Virus record (IMG/VR): IMGVR_UViG_3300029999_000001
Coordinates: 1 to 64,000 of that record
Strand: one strand, 5' to 3'
From: a virus
DNA: 64,000 bases
A program made the translations under genes and the position numbers. The notes beneath the pieces are model-generated. The model was given only the letters and a program-made list of their open reading frames with translations. It searched no databases and was not told the origin of the DNA. The number at the start of each line of letters is the position of its first letter. The stretch's first letter is position 1. Positions 6,792 to 14,528 of this stretch are shown here, piece after piece.

Positions 6792-8324
6792 GTGGCGGTG
6801 ACGTGGCTTGAGGCTGCCGCGGCAGAGTTCGAGCCCCCGCCAGATGACGTGTTCGAGAAGCTGGGCTTTACTCCCAACCCTGGCCCGCAGACCCGGTTCC
6901 TGTCGCTGCCGGACGAGAACATCGATGTCCTCTACGGCGGCGCGGCCGGTGGGTCGAAGAGCACGAGCCTTCTCCTGTACGCGCTGCGCGCCTGTGCCCG
7001 GTTCCCGGGCCTGCAGGCGTTCTGGTTCCGGCGCTCCTTCCCTGAGCTGCGGCAGTCGGTGCTGCGGCTGCTGGCCCGCTACCAGCACGCCCGCGCGCTC
7101 GGGGCCCGCTGGAACGAAGGCAACTTTGAGCTCCGGTTCTCCAACGGGTCGATCCTGACGTTCAGCCACGCCAAGAACATGATCGAAGCGTCCGCGTTCC
7201 TGTCAGCGGAGATCAATCTCCTGCTGATCGATGAGCGGACCACGATCCCGCCCGGTGTCGTGGACATGCTGTACAGCCGTGTCCGGTCCGGCGCGGCGGG
7301 GGTGCCGTGCCTGGGGATCCGCTCCGCGACGAACCCCGGGAACATCGGCCACGGCCGGGTCAAGGCCGAGTACGTGAAGGCCACCGAGCACGGCGCACGT
7401 GAGGTCATCGACCGGTACAAGCGGCGCCGCCAGTTCATTCAGGCCCGCGTCACGGACACGCCCCAGCTGGGCGAGGAGTACCGGCTGAACCTCGCGGGTC
7501 TTGATGAGAAGCTCCGCAAGGCCATGGAGGAAGGCGACTGGGAAACCTTCGAAGGCCAGGTCTTCCCCGAGTTGTCCTGGGACCGGCACGTGGTGCAGCC
7601 GATCGAGCTGCCTGCCTCCTGGCGCCGCTATGTGGGTGTGGACTGGGGCTACACGGCCCCGTGGGCGACCGGATGGTTCGCGCTGGACGAGGATGGCCGG
7701 GTCTGGATCTACCGGGAGATTTACGAAACCCAGGTCGGTGAGGCTGATCAGGCGAAGCGTATCCTCGCGGCCGAGGACGACGGGGAGCAGATCAGCGTCC
7801 GCTATGCGGATGACGCGATGTGGGCGACCCGCGGGGACGCGAAGCCGATCGCTGACGTGTATGCGGAGAACGGCTGCGCCCTCACCCCCGCAGGGAAGGG
7901 CCCCGGGTCGCGGGTGGCCGGCTGGCAGCGTCTGCACAGCTACCTGAAGGACGCGCCGGCGTGCCCGCATCACCGGGCGCTCGGCTGGGATATGTGCCCG
8001 AAACTGCACGTCTTCTCAACCTGCCCGAAGTGGTTCGATGAACTGTCCGAGCTGCCGCACGCGACCACAGGCGACCCTGAGGACTCCGATCCGAAGGCCC
8101 CCGACCACCTCGCGGACCTGACCCGGTACGTGCTGCTGAATCTCGACGGCGGCCCGGCGTTCCCCATCTTCGGTGACGACAAGCCCAGCCCCATCGCCGA
8201 GTTCGCTGAGCCCCTGCAGCCCCTGCACCAGTTCGCGTACCGGCCGATGGCTGATGAGCCCTCATGGTTCACCGACGACGAGGACACCGCCCGGCGGACC
8301 GTAAGGGTCGTGGATCCTGGATGA
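6792..8324 (+). CDS. terminase large subunit (packaging ATPase/nuclease)
   Basis: 510 aa, normal for the family. Visible are the Walker A GGAAGGSKS (49-57), Walker B LLLIDE (143-148), the SATNPG coupling motif (178-183) and the RNase H-like nuclease start VGVDWG with Asp about 284. It would power DNA translocation into the prohead and cut the concatemer, acting at the portal. Gap of 13 bases from the small subunit and 12 from the portal gene. Confidence 0.93.
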   Translation: MAVTWLEAAAAEFEPPPDDVFEKLGFTPNPGPQTRFLSLPDENIDVLYGGAAGGSKSTSLLLYALRACARFPGLQAFWFRRSFPELRQSVLRLLARYQHARALGARWNEGNFELRFSNGSILTFSHAKNMIEASAFLSAEINLLLIDERTTIPPGVVDMLYSRVRSGAAGVPCLGIRSATNPGNIGHGRVKAEYVKATEHGAREVIDRYKRRRQFIQARVTDTPQLGEEYRLNLAGLDEKLRKAMEEGDWETFEGQVFPELSWDRHVVQPIELPASWRRYVGVDWGYTAPWATGWFALDEDGRVWIYREIYETQVGEADQAKRILAAEDDGEQISVRYADDAMWATRGDAKPIADVYAENGCALTPAGKGPGSRVAGWQRLHSYLKDAPACPHHRALGWDMCPKLHVFSTCPKWFDELSELPHATTGDPEDSDPKAPDHLADLTRYVLLNLDGGPAFPIFGDDKPSPIAEFAEPLQPLHQFAYRPMADEPSWFTDDEDTARRTVRVVDPG

Positions 8325-8336
8325 CGGGGAGGTCTC

Positions 8337-10259
8337 GTGGCCTTCCGTGACTGGTTCCGGCGTGGCGGCGGCGAGATCGAAGAGGCGGCCACCAAGGCGC
8401 TGACCCCGGGCCAGGTTCCGGAGCGCGCCGGGTATTCATACGGCATCCCACGTGGCGGCCTCAACGAGGTCAACTCCAGCATGGGCGGGGCGACCGGAAC
8501 CGACCGCCGCTCCCAGCTCGAACAGCTCTACGAGTCGTACCTGTCCTGCCCGTGGGCGTGGGCCTGTGTGAACGCCATCGCCCGCACCATCACCGCCGGC
8601 GGCCTGGTGATGGACTGGAACTCCGACACCGGGGAAGGCGACGAGAAACCCCCGGACAAGCCGGAGAACGTCCTCGCGCTCGAGCGGCTGATCTCCTGGT
8701 GCAACGCCCGGCAGAACATCCGGCAGCTGATGCGGAACGTCGTCATCGACATGCTCGTCTTCGGTGATGCGTTCATCGAGGTGACCTGGTGGGGTGAGCT
8801 CCCGGTCGCCTTGTACAACCTGGATAACCCGACCACAACCCCGCTGGCTGATGAGCACGGCAACATCACCGGGTACGTGCAGGTCACCGAATCCGGGCAG
8901 CGCGCCGAGTTCGAGCCCCGCGACGTCATCCACCTCTCCCTGGATGCGCCCCGCTCCGGGGTGTTCGGGGTGTCCCCGACGCAGGCGGCGAGCCTGCCGA
9001 TCACCGCATGGCTGTTCGCCGCGGCGTGCGGGAAGGAAATGGCCCGCAAAGGCCTCCCGCCGAACGTGCACGTCGACTTCCCGGCGGGGATGCAGCCGGG
9101 TGAGATGAACCGGTGGCGGGCCCAGTACCAGGCGCAGAACGTCGGCCCCCGCAACATTGGTGTCCCGGTGATGACCAAGGGCGGCGCCCGCATCGCCGAA
9201 CTGCAGGCGGGGAAACTGCCGGACGTCCTGGCGTTTCTGGACCAGAAGCGCGACGAGATAATAGCCACCTATGGCGTCCCCCCGTCGAAGGCGTCGATCA
9301 TCGAGTCCGGGAACCTGGGTGGCGGCACAGGTGAAGAGCAGGACATTTCGTACAAAGTCGACCTCTGCGCCCCGATCGGTGAGCTGATCCTGGAAGCGTT
9401 CAACTTCTCGGTCAGCAGCCAGGGTTTCGGGATCGAGAACTGGCGAGCGAAGTTCCGCGAGGTCGACTACCGGGCCTCAACGGTGGTTGAGACCATCCGG
9501 GACATGCGGCTCCGCAATGGCGCCTGGGTGCTGAACCGGTACAAGGCGGAGATCGGCGAGCCCTCGGTCGACGGGGGCGACGACGCCGTGCTGGTCGACC
9601 GGCAGAACCTCGTTCTCTGGTCGGACATGTCCGCGATGAGCAAGGCGATGATCGCCAGCAAGGGCGCCCCGGCTGTCGCGGCCGGGGAGACACCACCGGG
9701 CGGTGAGCCGATGGCCCCGGGCGCCCCGGATGCACCCGGCGGGCAGGACGGCGAGGACGGCAAGCCGCAGGAGTCGCTGCTGGCCACGCAGATCGCCCGC
9801 TACCGGGCCCGTGTCGCCGAGGCCCTGGCCGTCACGCCCATCACCGAAGCCTCGGGCGGCACGGCAGCCGATGTCTATGACCAGCTCAGCGTTAATTTCC
9901 CCGCGTCGGCTATCGCCTGGGTGAAACCGGCGAAGTGGTCCGGCCCCCGGAAGGTGCTGGTCAAGGACGTCGACACGTCCGGCCGGGACAGCTGGGACGC
10001 CTCCCACCAGCCCGGCGAAGTCGCGGTGTTCACCAGCAAGCTCCGCAAACGGCAGCGCAAGGACCGGGAACTGAAACCGGTCGTGCTGGTGAAGCGGCCC
10101 GGTGCCGGGAAGCTCCTGATCGCGGACGGGCATCACCGGTTCCTCGCCTATGAGAAGGACGGGCAGGCGTACGTATGGGCGTACATCGGCACGGTGGGCA
10201 GCGAGCACGGGAAATGGGACGAGCTGGCCCTGTCGCAGAAGCGGGACAAGGCGGCATGA
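8337..10259 (+). CDS. portal protein with C-terminal ParB-like domain
   Basis: Residues 1 to about 430 fit a phage portal: SCPWAWACVNAIARTI near the N-terminus, DMLVFGDAFIEV, and GVPPSKASI in the stem region. After a proline/glycine linker (about 440-490) comes a separate domain ending LLIADGHHRFLAYEK (about 594-608), the signature of ParB/sulfiredoxin-like nucleotide-binding or nuclease domains. Total 640 aa, longer than simple portals. The ParB-like part may act on DNA ends or on assembly, or may be a fused cargo enzyme. The next gene overlaps its stop. Confidence 0.88.
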   Translation: MAFRDWFRRGGGEIEEAATKALTPGQVPERAGYSYGIPRGGLNEVNSSMGGATGTDRRSQLEQLYESYLSCPWAWACVNAIARTITAGGLVMDWNSDTGEGDEKPPDKPENVLALERLISWCNARQNIRQLMRNVVIDMLVFGDAFIEVTWWGELPVALYNLDNPTTTPLADEHGNITGYVQVTESGQRAEFEPRDVIHLSLDAPRSGVFGVSPTQAASLPITAWLFAAACGKEMARKGLPPNVHVDFPAGMQPGEMNRWRAQYQAQNVGPRNIGVPVMTKGGARIAELQAGKLPDVLAFLDQKRDEIIATYGVPPSKASIIESGNLGGGTGEEQDISYKVDLCAPIGELILEAFNFSVSSQGFGIENWRAKFREVDYRASTVVETIRDMRLRNGAWVLNRYKAEIGEPSVDGGDDAVLVDRQNLVLWSDMSAMSKAMIASKGAPAVAAGETPPGGEPMAPGAPDAPGGQDGEDGKPQESLLATQIARYRARVAEALAVTPITEASGGTAADVYDQLSVNFPASAIAWVKPAKWSGPRKVLVKDVDTSGRDSWDASHQPGEVAVFTSKLRKRQRKDRELKPVVLVKRPGAGKLLIADGHHRFLAYEKDGQAYVWAYIGTVGSEHGKWDELALSQKRDKAA

Positions 10260-10555
10260 CTGAGCACCAGAGGTCGCGCCTGATGCCCGAGGTTGGCCTC
10301 CCTCCCGGCTTCGTCCCCCCATCGGCTGCGCTGGCACCGCCAGGGGCAGCCCGCCGCGACCCGGCTGCCCTTCTCGCCGCTGTCGCCGAGGCCCTGAACG
10401 CTGCGGAACGGGCCGGCCTGATCATCGCCAGCCTGGACCATGGGGCGATCAAAACCCGCGCTGGCTATGTCGTCCCGTTCGGCACAGCCCAGCTCGGCTG
10501 CCGGTGGGTGGCCCGCTCCCGCATCCCCTACGACCCGGAAGGCGGCGAGGGGTGA
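10256..10555 (+). CDS. hypothetical protein, 99 aa
   Basis: ATGA overlap with the portal gene. Proline-rich N-terminus, then a helical segment and GYVVPFGTAQLGCRW. No family recognised; likely co-translated with the portal. Confidence 0.55.
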   Translation: MTEHQRSRLMPEVGLPPGFVPPSAALAPPGAARRDPAALLAAVAEALNAAERAGLIIASLDHGAIKTRAGYVVPFGTAQLGCRWVARSRIPYDPEGGEG

Positions 10556-10562
10556 CGGCGGT

Positions 10563-11009
10563 TCAGCCGCCGAGTACGCCTGCCTTCACTGCTGCCTCAC
10601 GGTCCACGGGTGGCGCCCGCACGTAAACCTCCAGGATCACGACGGCCATCTGCCAGTCAGCCGACTCGGGCACCTCGTGCACATTCTCCGGGTCAAGGAT
10701 TCCGCCCGTCACATAGCGGACTGTCTCATGCGGCAGTGTGACCGGCACGAATCCCTGACGGGTGACCAGTTCAAGCAAGTCGTTGCGCATGCGCTGCCGC
10801 AGGTACTCGCGGAAGCGGTCCGCCTCCCATTGCTCCCGGGGAACGGCCTGCCCGACGTAGGTGATCTGGTCCCAGTAGGAGTTCGCCGCGTCGGCCAGCG
10901 CCCGCGCCTGGCTGTCGCTCATGTGGACGGTAACTCTCCAGTCCCGTGCGGCGTTCATGACTGCCTCGGCTGCGCTCCGGACATTCCGCCTGTCGTTGAG
11001 CATGGTCAC
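10563..11009 (-). CDS. minus-strand hypothetical protein, 148 aa
   Basis: Convergent to the portal operon, ending 8 bases from it. Start GTG 11009 or ATG 11003. The product has balanced composition and helices (SDSQARALADAANSYWDQ, WEADRFREYLRQRMRND), unlike the overlapping plus frame. No domain recognised. It is one of several opposite-strand insertions in the late region. Confidence 0.55.
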   Translation of the reverse strand: MTMLNDRRNVRSAAEAVMNAARDWRVTVHMSDSQARALADAANSYWDQITYVGQAVPREQWEADRFREYLRQRMRNDLLELVTRQGFVPVTLPHETVRYVTGGILDPENVHEVPESADWQMAVVILEVYVRAPPVDREAAVKAGVLGG

Positions 11010-11043
11010 ACCATAGAGCGGCAGCGAAGGGCGGTGAGCGCCA

Positions 11044-11262
11044 GTGAGCGGTGATGTCCTACGCGATTACATCGCGATCCGTGACGCCGATGACCCGGAC
11101 CTAGCTCGCGCGCTGATCGAGAACCGGCGGCTGAGGGCGGAGAACAGCGCACAGGGCACGCAGGTCCGCCAGCTGACGGCACAGAACCGCGCTCAGGCCG
11201 CAGAGATCAGGGCGCAGGCCAACGAGATCGGGCGGTTGCGGGGAGCGGGCGGCAATGCCTGA
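11044..11262 (+). CDS. coiled-coil protein, 72 aa
   Basis: GTG start. From residue 25 on, the sequence is heptad-like with repeated glutamine/alanine/arginine units (RQLTAQNRAQAAEIRAQANE), a typical coiled coil. First of a set of small overlapping genes. Confidence 0.6.
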   Translation: MSGDVLRDYIAIRDADDPDLARALIENRRLRAENSAQGTQVRQLTAQNRAQAAEIRAQANEIGRLRGAGGNA

Positions 11263-11383
11263 CGAGCCGCACCTGGACGGCGACACGGACGCGCCTGTCG
11301 TCGCGCTTGAGCCCGACACCCTGCCGAACCGGCCGCTGACGGCCGAGGAGGCCTCGCCCTTCCTCGAAAAGGAGATCGGATAG
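11255..11383 (+). CDS. hypothetical acidic protein, 42 aa
   Basis: ATG overlaps the end of the coiled-coil gene; its stop shares a base with the next GTG. Acidic and probably unstructured (EPHLDGDTDAP). Short but flanked by overlaps that support translation. Confidence 0.5.
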   Translation: MPDEPHLDGDTDAPVVALEPDTLPNRPLTAEEASPFLEKEIG

Positions 11384-11553
11384 TGGCCGAGATGGCCCCC
11401 GTCGTTGTGCCCATTGAAGCCGACCCCGGCAAGCTCATCCAGGTCGCCCGCATCCTCCAGAAGCATTTCGGGGCGCTGGCCGATGACCTTGAGGGCCTCC
11501 GCAGTGGCGAGCCTGCCGAGCCGCAGGCCGAGATCAGGGAGAGCGTGCTGTGA
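11383..11553 (+). CDS. hypothetical protein, 56 aa
   Basis: GTG sharing the last base of the preceding TAG. Contains a helix (LIQVARILQKHFGALADDLE) and an acidic tail. Its stop overlaps the next GTG. Function unknown. Confidence 0.5.
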   Translation: MAEMAPVVVPIEADPGKLIQVARILQKHFGALADDLEGLRSGEPAEPQAEIRESVL

Positions 11554-11849
11554 AGCCAAGCGTTGGGTGCGGCGTCCACTACGTTAGCTACGGGACACCC
11601 GCAGGCGAGTACAAGAGCGAGTGCCGCGCCGCTGTGGTCACGGAGGTTGGTGCGGTGTGGGTACCGGCCGGCGAGGAGGTCCCGCCGGGGACGCCCGTCA
11701 GCCTCGCCGTGCTGAATCCGGAGGGGATGTTCTTCAACCGAGGCGTCATGCAGCATGACGGCGACGTTGGCCACGACCACGCGGGAGACGAGATTCCGGC
11801 CAGGTCATACCCGGGTGGCACCTGGCATTGGCCGGAACGGGTGGAGTAG
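11550..11849 (+). CDS. conserved actinophage-type protein, 99 aa
   Basis: GTGA overlap start. The VHYVSYGTPAGEY ... LNPEGMFFN ... GGTWHWPE pattern is familiar from hypothetical proteins in the portal-to-capsid interval of actinophages. It looks like a small beta protein. Function not established. Confidence 0.65.
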   Translation: MKPSVGCGVHYVSYGTPAGEYKSECRAAVVTEVGAVWVPAGEEVPPGTPVSLAVLNPEGMFFNRGVMQHDGDVGHDHAGDEIPARSYPGGTWHWPERVE

Positions 11850-11950
11850 TGAAGCACTGCCCGGTGACTGGTGAACTGGTCGCCACCTGCGGCTGCGGGG
11901 CCTGCGACGAAGACGACCAGGACGGGCCCGAGCTGGACGAGGACCGCTGA
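11849..11950 (+). CDS. small cysteine-rich acidic protein, 33 aa
   Basis: GTG overlaps the previous stop and the stop overlaps the next ATG. Four cysteines (HCPVTGELVATCGCGAC) precede an acidic tail. Possibly a metal-binding micropeptide. Confidence 0.45.
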   Translation: MKHCPVTGELVATCGCGACDEDDQDGPELDEDR

Positions 11951-12177
11951 TGCTCGCCAAGATCATTGCCCTGGTCGCTCACGAGATCGTGACCGAGTAC
12001 CGGAAGCTCGACGCCCCGCCTGCTGTACCCGCCGAGCCGCCGGCAGCACCGCAGGCCGATGAGATGCCCCGCTACGACACGTCATCAACGCTCAGCGCAT
12101 CCACCGAGCGTGCCGGGGCCTGGGACCACGACACCAAGCCGCCAGTGCGCGCGTTCGGGTTCGGGAAGGCAGACTAG
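11950..12177 (+). CDS. hypothetical protein, 75 aa
   Basis: ATGA overlap. A helical N-terminus (MLAKIIALVAHEIVTEYRK) is followed by a proline/alanine-rich linker. It might peripherally attach to membranes, but no family is recognised. Confidence 0.5.
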   Translation: MLAKIIALVAHEIVTEYRKLDAPPAVPAEPPAAPQADEMPRYDTSSTLSASTERAGAWDHDTKPPVRAFGFGKAD

Positions 12178-12186
12178 GCTCGGGTC

Positions 12187-12600
12187 ATGAGTCATGCTGG
12201 GCAGATCATCGAGGACTACTTCCAGCGCAAGGGCCAGCCGCGCGACTCGGCGCTGGACGCGGCCTACCAGTTCGAGATGACCATGCTGCGGGACATGCTC
12301 TCACGGCTGGAAGTCATCCTTGACGACGAGGGCGTCGGCCCGGATACCCGCGAGCGGGTGATCCGCTGCATGCTGTACGGCTCCCCGTCACCCGCCGCGG
12401 CCGAAATGAGGATGCGGCAGGAGCAGGAGATGGTGGATCTGCTCAACCGCACGTCGCTGACAGTCCACGTTGACGGCATCCATGACGGGGAGTTCGGCCA
12501 GCTTCTGGCCGAGACGAAGCGCGCAAGGCGCAGCGCGAAGCCTGCCGGTCTCAGGCCAGGTCCGATCGCCAGCATGTTCTTGCCGGATGGCGGCAAGTGA
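12187..12600 (+). CDS. hypothetical helical protein, 137 aa
   Basis: ATG start. Mainly helical, with charged segments (AAEMRMRQEQEMVDLLNRTS) and a basic C-terminal part. The next gene overlaps its stop by GTGA. Unrecognised. Confidence 0.55.
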   Translation: MSHAGQIIEDYFQRKGQPRDSALDAAYQFEMTMLRDMLSRLEVILDDEGVGPDTRERVIRCMLYGSPSPAAAEMRMRQEQEMVDLLNRTSLTVHVDGIHDGEFGQLLAETKRARRSAKPAGLRPGPIASMFLPDGGK

Positions 12601-12851
12601 GCTATCCCTACGACCCCGGGCCCGCCTGTCATCCGTCCGGCGAACCGTTCAGGAACATCTTCCCGCGGCGTCCCAATTGCCGGTGCTCGCTGACACCAGC
12701 AGACGAACCTGCCGACGCGCTCTACGCCATCCTCCTGTGCGGATGCAGGATCCGCATCAGTGCCGAGATAGCGAACGAGCCGGTACTGCGCTGCCTCTAT
12801 CGTCATGGCGGCATAGCTGTCCCGTTCGTAGTGGAGACCGAACCGCAGTAG
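12597..12851 (+). CDS. cysteine-containing hypothetical protein, 84 aa
   Basis: GTG overlap start. Four to six cysteines (NCRCS, LLCGCRI, RCLYRHG) suggest a metal-binding or disulfide-bearing fold. Function unknown. Confidence 0.5.
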   Translation: MSYPYDPGPACHPSGEPFRNIFPRRPNCRCSLTPADEPADALYAILLCGCRIRISAEIANEPVLRCLYRHGGIAVPFVVETEPQ

Positions 12852-12876
12852 CCGCGCTGGCAGCGCCGTGATCGCT

Positions 12877-13119
12877 TTAAGCGCGCTGGATCTCCGGCAG
12901 GTACCTGAGCGTCTCCCGGTCGAAGATCCGCATCGTCCCCCGTGTGATCCCGAGTGACGTCTTCACAGGCGCCCCGGCGAAGTTGGCTGGCTGGCCGATC
13001 TCCGCCCAGTCCGCCGGATGCAGGAACACTTCCGGGTCAGGCGGGTAGTACCGCGTCCAGACTTCTTCCCAGGTGAAGTTCATCGTCCGCCACAGCGGGT
13101 GGCTCGTGTCGGGCACCAT
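12877..13119 (-). CDS. minus-strand hypothetical protein, 80 aa
   Basis: ATG at 13119 preferred over upstream in-frame starts. Aromatic-rich (LWRTMNFTWEEVWTRYYPPD) with a basic C-terminus. Protein-like composition, convergent to the 12597-12851 gene. No family recognised. Confidence 0.5.
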   Translation of the reverse strand: MVPDTSHPLWRTMNFTWEEVWTRYYPPDPEVFLHPADWAEIGQPANFAGAPVKTSLGITRGTMRIFDRETLRYLPEIQRA

Positions 13120-13145
13120 ACGCTCAGGATGCCAGCGGAGGGCAG

Positions 13146-13433
13146 GTGAGCGTGACCCCGTGCCCGTCGCTCCCAACGGCCTATTGCGCGCCCGGTCAGC
13201 GGGTCTACGCCGGGATCATCCTCGCGCTCAAAGGCGAGCAGGTCGCAGACATCGTGGAGCATCCGTGGCTGGACGGCCGGACGGATGTCCTAATCGTCAA
13301 TCCGGCCGTGTTTGACCTGCCCAAATTCGAGCCGGGCGACTTCCGGGTGACCGAGGGCAGGTGGCCGTGGCCTCGCCCCCTCACCTGTTCTGCGACATCG
13401 ACGGCGTGCTGGCCTTCCAGCCCGAGGGCCTGA
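13146..13433 (+). CDS. hypothetical protein, 95 aa
   Basis: GTG start 3 bases after AGGGCAG. Residues 1-72 look like a beta-rich fold (VYAGIILALKGEQVADIVE). The last 24 codons overlap the HAD gene and have shadow-like composition. So the C-terminus may be an extension, or the true length shorter. Confidence 0.5.
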   Translation: MSVTPCPSLPTAYCAPGQRVYAGIILALKGEQVADIVEHPWLDGRTDVLIVNPAVFDLPKFEPGDFRVTEGRWPWPRPLTCSATSTACWPSSPRA

Positions 13434-13933
13434 TCCTCGCGATCAACGCCCGCTTCGGAACCTCCCATCTCGTCCCCGAGGCGACGACCTACCCGTTCTA
13501 TGCCACCCTCCCGCCACGGCAGCAGGTGTGGGCGCAGGCGAACCGGGCCCTGATCGCCGCGAACCTGGCCCCGGACACGATCGCTGTCCGCGCTATCCAG
13601 AAGGCGGCCAAGGCCGGTATCCCGGTCACCATCTGCACGGAACGCCCCCCGGTCATGGAAGCGCTGACCCGCGCTTGGCTGGCTTACTGGGGCGTTCCCG
13701 GCGCCGATGACGCGCAAGTGGCCGGGCCGGGCGGCAAAGAGGTGCTTCTGGAGCCGTACGGGGACACCGCGCCCGCCGTGCTGATTGATGACAAACCCGG
13801 CAACGAGGCGCTCGCCCGGCCCGGCGTGCAGGTGTGGGTGCCCTCCCGGCCATGGACGCCGGACGGTGACCCGCCAGCCGGTGTATGGCGGTTCACCGAC
13901 TGGCGGGACGTTAAGAAGAAGCTCAAGCTCTAG
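13361..13933 (+). CDS. HAD-superfamily phosphatase-like protein, 190 aa
   Basis: HAD motifs are visible: CDIDGVLAF with Asp 12 and Asp 14 (motif I), VTICTER near 89-95 (motif II), a lysine near 126 (motif III) and IDDKPGN at 142-148 (motif IV). Such enzymes remove phosphate from nucleotides, sugars or nucleic-acid ends using Mg2+. Cytosolic. Substrate not predictable. GTG 13361 or 13367 may be the start. Confidence 0.75.
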   Translation: MAVASPPHLFCDIDGVLAFQPEGLILAINARFGTSHLVPEATTYPFYATLPPRQQVWAQANRALIAANLAPDTIAVRAIQKAAKAGIPVTICTERPPVMEALTRAWLAYWGVPGADDAQVAGPGGKEVLLEPYGDTAPAVLIDDKPGNEALARPGVQVWVPSRPWTPDGDPPAGVWRFTDWRDVKKKLKL

Positions 13934-14109
13934 CGTGATCGGCGCCTCCGCCGCTGGCCCACCGGGCCGCCCACACTGAGCCAGCCACGCCGGCCCACCC
14001 GCCTACCCGCCGACACCCACGGGCGGCCACGGCCATTCAACGGCACACTGCCCCGGATGCGAATGCCGCCGACCCTGAACGAGTCGCTGATCCTGAGTCC
14101 CATTACCGG
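13934..14109. other. 176-base gap between convergent genes
   Basis: GC-rich, no supported reading frame and no clear T-run terminator. It separates the HAD gene from the minus-strand RHH cassette. Confidence 0.4.
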
Positions 14110-14274
14110 TCACCTTTTCCTGATGCCTTCTATGTGCTCGCGGTATCTCGCGAGCGCCTCGTCAAGAACCACCTTGAGGGAAACGCCGCGATGTTCGGCC
14201 TCTGCCCGCGCCCACGCCGAAAGCTCGGCGGGCGGATGCCAGCCGAGCATCGGGGTCTTGTGCTTGTTCGGCAT
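14110..14274 (-). CDS. ribbon-helix-helix (Arc/CopG-like) regulator, 54 aa
   Basis: ATG overlaps the upstream stop (ATGA on the minus strand). The pattern TPMLGWHPPAELSAWARAEA then GVSLKVVLDEALARYREH fits a short strand followed by two helices, the RHH DNA-binding fold. Such proteins dimerise and repress their own promoter, and some are antitoxins. It is the second gene of a two-gene cassette with a palindromic operator upstream. Confidence 0.65.
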   Translation of the reverse strand: MPNKHKTPMLGWHPPAELSAWARAEAEHRGVSLKVVLDEALARYREHIEGIRKR

Positions 14275-14450
14275 CAGCGCTCGTCGGGGATGAGGTCGCG
14301 CGTCGCGATCGTGGTGCGGTTGCCGTATGGCTTGTCCCAGCGCACGTCGACCACGAGGCCGAATCCGCCATTGTCCGGCAGGTATGGCCCGGCCACGATG
14401 GTGCCGCTGCGGTTGATCAAGGTGTTGTAGACGCGCTGCCCGACCTTCAT
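14274..14450 (-). CDS. small beta-barrel-like protein, 58 aa
   Basis: ATG 10 bases after GAGGGAG (minus strand). The sequence MKVGQRVYNTLINRSGTIVA, with later VVDVRWDKP, resembles small SH3/KOW-like folds. First gene downstream of the promoter-operator at 14467-14508. It pairs with the RHH protein; a toxin role is possible but not shown. Confidence 0.6.
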   Translation of the reverse strand: MKVGQRVYNTLINRSGTIVAGPYLPDNGGFGLVVDVRWDKPYGNRTTIATRDLIPDER

Positions 14451-14466
14451 TCCGTCTCCCTCGCTA

Positions 14467-14508
14467 GGTGGTAAGCACCACTCTAGCCAAGGTGCTAACC
14501 ACCGTCAA
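14467..14508 (-). promoter_or_regulatory. promoter with overlapping palindromic operator
   Basis: On the minus strand TTGACG (14503-14508) and TAGAGT (14480-14485) are separated by exactly 17 bases. Two inverted 13-base arms, GGTGGTTAGCACC and GGTGCTTACCACC (12 of 13 matching), lie across the spacer and just after the -10. This is the layout of an autorepressed promoter; the RHH protein encoded downstream is the obvious ligand. Confidence 0.75.
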
Positions 14509-14528
14509 GCGACACACGGAGGTCAGCG

